Shown here in pieces: positions 61,156-64,000 of a stretch of DNA of 64,000 nt. Origin of the DNA: Microthrix sp041394405 (GTDB taxonomy: Bacteria > Actinomycetota > Acidimicrobiia > Acidimicrobiales > Microtrichaceae); NCBI GenBank assembly GCA_041394405.1, contig JAWKIF010000011.1:62001-126000 (forward strand), in the 5' to 3' direction. A program made the translations under genes and the position numbers. Under the pieces are notes generated by a model. That model saw only the letters and a list, made by a program, of their open reading frames with translations. It had not been told where the DNA came from and searched no databases. Numbering within the stretch: the stretch's first letter is position 1; each line of letters begins with the position of its first letter.

Positions 61156-61187
61156 GAGACCCGAGGCGTTGGAGCGCCTCGGGTCTC
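61156..61187 (+). terminator. 13-bp perfect hairpin before the WhiB gene
   Basis: GAGACCCGAGGCG (61156-61168) and its exact partner (61175-61187) around a six-base loop, followed by GGTTCAACAACAAG. It could end the upstream pair or attenuate the WhiB transcript. Confidence 0.55.
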
Positions 61188-61221
61188 GGTTCAACAACAA
61201 GACATTGAAGGGTGCAAGTCG

Positions 61222-61767
61222 ATGAACGTGTTCGATCGTAGTGGACGCTGTCAAGCATGGCTTGGGCGTGCTGCCTGCCATCCGATGGCGTCGAGGCCGG
61301 TGGATCCGGCGGTGTTCTTCCCTGATCCACGGGTTGATGGCGCTGATGGTCCGGCGAAGGCGGTGTGTGCCGGGTGTCCGGTGGCGACCGAGTGTTTGTT
61401 GCGGGCGTTGTCTGAGGGCATCCCTCATGGGGTGTTCGGTGGGTTGAACGAGGCGGAGCGTCAGTTGATCACGGTGACGCCGGGTTTGTTGGTGGCGTTG
61501 CGGGTTTTGTTGCTCGCTGATCGGTTGCCTCAGCGGATCACGCTGAGGGTGTTCGCCGAGTTCGGTTTCGGTCGTCCGCGGGGTATCCCTGCGGAGCTGC
61601 GGGTGGTGGAGCCGGGCCGTCAGCGTGGGGGGTATCAGCGGGAGTCGCTGGTGGGCTGGTCGGCTCGTGTGGTGGACGAGTACATCTGCTCGGGGAGGTG
61701 CCCTGATGTGCTGGTGGATCGTCTGGGCGACCTGGTGGCCCGCTATGCGCTGGTGTCGGCGTCATGA
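61222..61767 (+). CDS. WhiB-like Fe-S regulator with C-terminal extension
   Basis: A 181-residue protein. Residues 10-80 are a WhiB domain with Cys19, Cys49, Cys52 and Cys58 (AACHP, VCAGCPVATEC) that should bind a 4Fe-4S cluster, and the G-[VIW]-[FW]-G-G turn as GVFGG. A long Leu/Arg-rich tail (residues 85-181) is not part of usual WhiB proteins and is probably helical. Such regulators occur in actinobacterial phages and plasmids as well as chromosomes. The start at 61222 follows AGGGTG by 6 bases. The stop overlaps the next gene (ATGA). Confidence 0.8.
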   Translation: MNVFDRSGRCQAWLGRAACHPMASRPVDPAVFFPDPRVDGADGPAKAVCAGCPVATECLLRALSEGIPHGVFGGLNEAERQLITVTPGLLVALRVLLLADRLPQRITLRVFAEFGFGRPRGIPAELRVVEPGRQRGGYQRESLVGWSARVVDEYICSGRCPDVLVDRLGDLVARYALVSAS

Positions 61768-62282
61768 GTTGGCCCGTTGAGCGTCGCGAGGCGTGGTGTG
61801 CAGCGTTGGAGTCCGACTACCTGCTGATGTCCCCGGTGGACGTCAGCAGGGCCTTGGTGGGGCTCTATGCGGAGGCTTGGGCCGCTGCGGCGAATCTGGG
61901 CGGCGACCGGTTGGAAGTCCTGGCCGGGTTCGATGCGATGGCGTTGATGGGGTTGCACCCGGCGAGGTACACGCATCTGCGTCGTCTGGGGATGCCTCAC
62001 GCGTTGATCTGGGAGGCGTTCTGTTGCCGCCCTCATGACGTTGAGCCCTCGGTGGCGTTCGATCTCTACGAATCCGTCTTCCGGTCGTTGGCGGCCGCCG
62101 AGGGTCAGCTTGAGCATGTGTTGTCGGACGACGTTGTCGTAGCGGAGGTTTGCTGGCGGATCGCCCGTGAGTGCTTCGTCGAGGTGGTGACGTGGATGGA
62201 AGGCCCGTGGACGAACCGCCGAGCCTTGTTGCGTGAGGTGCAACGCATGGTGCGGCCGGGCACGTTCGAGGTGGTGTCGTGA
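61764..62282 (+). CDS. Hypothetical protein in the WhiB operon
   Basis: A 172-residue helical protein that I do not recognise, with a cluster of cysteines (FCCRPHDVE, EVCWRIARECF) and Trp residues. No signal or membrane segment. ATG at 61764 overlaps the WhiB stop and its own stop overlaps the following GTG (GTGA), which ties it into one transcript. Confidence 0.6.
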   Translation: MSWPVERREAWCAALESDYLLMSPVDVSRALVGLYAEAWAAAANLGGDRLEVLAGFDAMALMGLHPARYTHLRRLGMPHALIWEAFCCRPHDVEPSVAFDLYESVFRSLAAAEGQLEHVLSDDVVVAEVCWRIARECFVEVVTWMEGPWTNRRALLREVQRMVRPGTFEVVS

Positions 62283-64000
62283 GGGTGCCTCCGTATGTGC
62301 CGGGTGGTGATGGTCTGCGTCCTCCGTTGTCGCCGTTGGGGGCACGGGTGTCGTTGCTGGTGCGCCGCGAGGTGGGCCGGTCACGACGCGAAGCGCTCCG
62401 CCGGGCGGTCGAGGAAGGGGCGCCCTATGAGGAACGCTTGGACCCCGACCGGCTGGCGGAAATCGTGCGACGTCCTGGTGACCCGGCCGGGGAGCTCACC
62501 ACGTACTTCTATGACGGTGACGGCAACCAGGTGAAGGTGACCGCCCCCGAAGGCCTGGAGACCCATACCGAGTACGACGACGCGGGCAGACCAACCAAAA
62601 CCATTGACGCTGAAGGCCGCGAAACGCTCACCACCTACGACGACGCTGGACGACCGGTCAAGGTGACGGGCCCCGACGGTTTGGAGATGCTCACCGACTA
62701 CGACGACGCTGGGCGCCCGGTCAAGGTCACCGACCCGACCGGTGGTGAGACCGTCACCGTCTATGACGGGCACGGCCGTGCGGAGAAGGTCACCGACCCT
62801 CACGGTGTCGAGACGATCTCCACCTTTGATGCTGCGGGGCGCACCAAGACCACACAACGCACCGGTGAGGGGACGGTCGGGTTCGACTACGACCCGGCCG
62901 GGAACCCCACCCTCGTCACTGACGCGTTGGGTGATGAGACCGAGATCACCTACGACAAGGCCGGGCGCCGCAGGACCCGCACCGGCCCCGACTGGGAAGC
63001 CGGTGTCGATGGGGTGATCGAATCGTGGGACTACGACCCCGCCGGGCAACTCGTCGCCCACACCCTGGGCTGGGGTGCAACCCGGACGTTCGGCTATGAC
63101 CCCGCCGGGCACATGACCACGATCACCGATCCGACCGATGGGGCCACGACCAACACCTACAGTCCCGGTGGCCGGCTGGCCAGCACGTTGCGGCCCGGTC
63201 AAACCCAGCCGGAGATCTACACCTACGATGCTGCTGGAAACCGCACAGCGGCGACGGGTCCTGACGGGACCTGGTCCTACACTTACGATCTCCGAGGGAA
63301 CCTGACATCGGAGACGGGTGCGAACGGTCGCACCCAAACCTACGGCTACGACAAGACCGGGCTGATGACCTCACACACCAACGCTGATGGCGTGGCCCGC
63401 ACCATCGACTTCGACCCCGCCGGACGGACCGAGTCGATCACCGCCGACGCGTTTGTTGCGGACAGTTTCGATGTGCCCGACGGGTGGAACCTGGACGCCA
63501 GCCGGTGGAACAACGGGACCTCAGGTGGCGCGACCATGAGTACCTTGTGGGGGGCCGCCCTTATGGACCTCCCCGCCGACTCGTCCGCGCGGATCTCCCC
63601 CTATCTGGCTGCGACCGCCGATGTTGATGTGTCGACCGGCTATTTCGTGAATGCCAAGAACATCGACTTCCGTGTCCGTGAAGGGTGGGGCACCGGGTTC
63701 ATCGCTGTCCGCGGGTCGACCACACCCGGTGTTGTCGACGTTGTTGAGAACGACGGAACAACCGACACCACCCTTGGTTCGTTCCCTGCACCCACCCAGG
63801 GGCGGATGCGTCTCCGGGTCGAGGGCGACAACGTCAAAGCCAGAACATGGGGCTATGACGATCCCGAACCCGCCACATGGAACGTCGACACCACCACGAG
63901 CCGCACCGATGCCGGTTGGGTGTCGATCAACGCCTCAACGGACTCCAACGCCAGTGGGGCCGTGCTTCTTGATGACATCAAAGTCGCTCCCAACAACGGA
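62279..64000 (+). CDS. RHS/YD-repeat protein, cut by window end
   Basis: At least 574 residues with no stop up to the window end. Residues 1-70 are an Arg/Pro-rich cytoplasmic-looking start (begins MRVPPYVPGGDGL). YD repeats with 21-residue spacing follow (YDDAGRPVKVTGPDG, YDDAGRPVKVTDPTG). A beta-sandwich region (from about residue 394, SFDVPDGWNLDASRW) resembles a laminin-G/concanavalin domain inserted in the repeats. RHS proteins build cocoon-like shells around C-terminal toxins or act at the cell surface. The frame begins at a GTG that overlaps the previous stop and has no signal peptide, so the front part may be from a different gene. Confidence 0.75.
   Translation, partial: MRVPPYVPGGDGLRPPLSPLGARVSLLVRREVGRSRREALRRAVEEGAPYEERLDPDRLAEIVRRPGDPAGELTTYFYDGDGNQVKVTAPEGLETHTEYDDAGRPTKTIDAEGRETLTTYDDAGRPVKVTGPDGLEMLTDYDDAGRPVKVTDPTGGETVTVYDGHGRAEKVTDPHGVETISTFDAAGRTKTTQRTGEGTVGFDYDPAGNPTLVTDALGDETEITYDKAGRRRTRTGPDWEAGVDGVIESWDYDPAGQLVAHTLGWGATRTFGYDPAGHMTTITDPTDGATTNTYSPGGRLASTLRPGQTQPEIYTYDAAGNRTAATGPDGTWSYTYDLRGNLTSETGANGRTQTYGYDKTGLMTSHTNADGVARTIDFDPAGRTESITADAFVADSFDVPDGWNLDASRWNNGTSGGATMSTLWGAALMDLPADSSARISPYLAATADVDVSTGYFVNAKNIDFRVREGWGTGFIAVRGSTTPGVVDVVENDGTTDTTLGSFPAPTQGRMRLRVEGDNVKARTWGYDDPEPATWNVDTTTSRTDAGWVSINASTDSNASGAVLLDDIKVAPNNG

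Overview
The window is high-GC DNA from an actinobacterium. The clearest support is lineage-specific gene content: a WhiB-type regulator, the conserved block of FmdB/Ruc, galU, a MoeA-like Glp and a SepX/GlpR-like membrane protein, an IpdF/FadE30-like steroid-ring catabolic pair, the non-mevalonate enzyme Dxs and a type 1c-like methionine aminopeptidase. Several arrangements differ from the mycobacterial or streptomycete versions, so a deep-branching actinobacterium is likely (Acidimicrobiia would fit), but that is inference from gene content only.

Layout. 1-12 kb: an AAA_14/DUF4143 ATPase behind a palindrome; a leftward fadE30-ipdF-maoC catabolic unit; an esterase, NfuA-like Fe-S protein, ABC-F ATPase, crotonase, an orphan ParA with a tail-anchored partner, a frameshifted TetR gene and mutM. 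12-32 kb: exported proteins, a GGDEF diguanylate cyclase, dxs, a YbhN-like flippase-type membrane protein, ilvG, a D-threonine aldolase-like enzyme with a hotdog thioesterase, three overlapping TldD/TldE genes, a SAF-domain protein, and an M15 peptidoglycan peptidase behind phased GTnAC boxes.

32-38 kb is an accessory stretch: a small toxin-antitoxin-like pair, a HEPN protein, a 5'-truncated methyltransferase coupled to a secretory-type lipase, and an IS1634-family element with perfect 21-bp ends but a transposase broken by three frameshifts. 38-41 kb holds ltrA and a DHA2-type efflux transporter. 41-47.6 kb is the most unusual part: a TPR/CHAT protease-like gene, an alpha/beta hydrolase, a convergent caspase-family peptidase with a perfect palindrome at its start, a lipoprotein and a membrane-anchored TIR/SLOG-like protein. 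I regard this as a candidate conflict or programmed-death locus.

47.6-57.3 kb returns to core genes: map, ruc with a CIRCE operator, galU, glp, lacZ, moaA, moaC and sepX/glpR. tRNA-Ala(CGC) follows with a strong terminator. 57.6-64 kb holds a winged-helix-like protein, an MBOAT acyltransferase, and a compact regulatory cassette (XRE repressor, excisionase-like HTH, small membrane protein, WhiB with a C-terminal extension, hypothetical) whose overlapping genes run into an RHS/YD-repeat protein cut by the window end.
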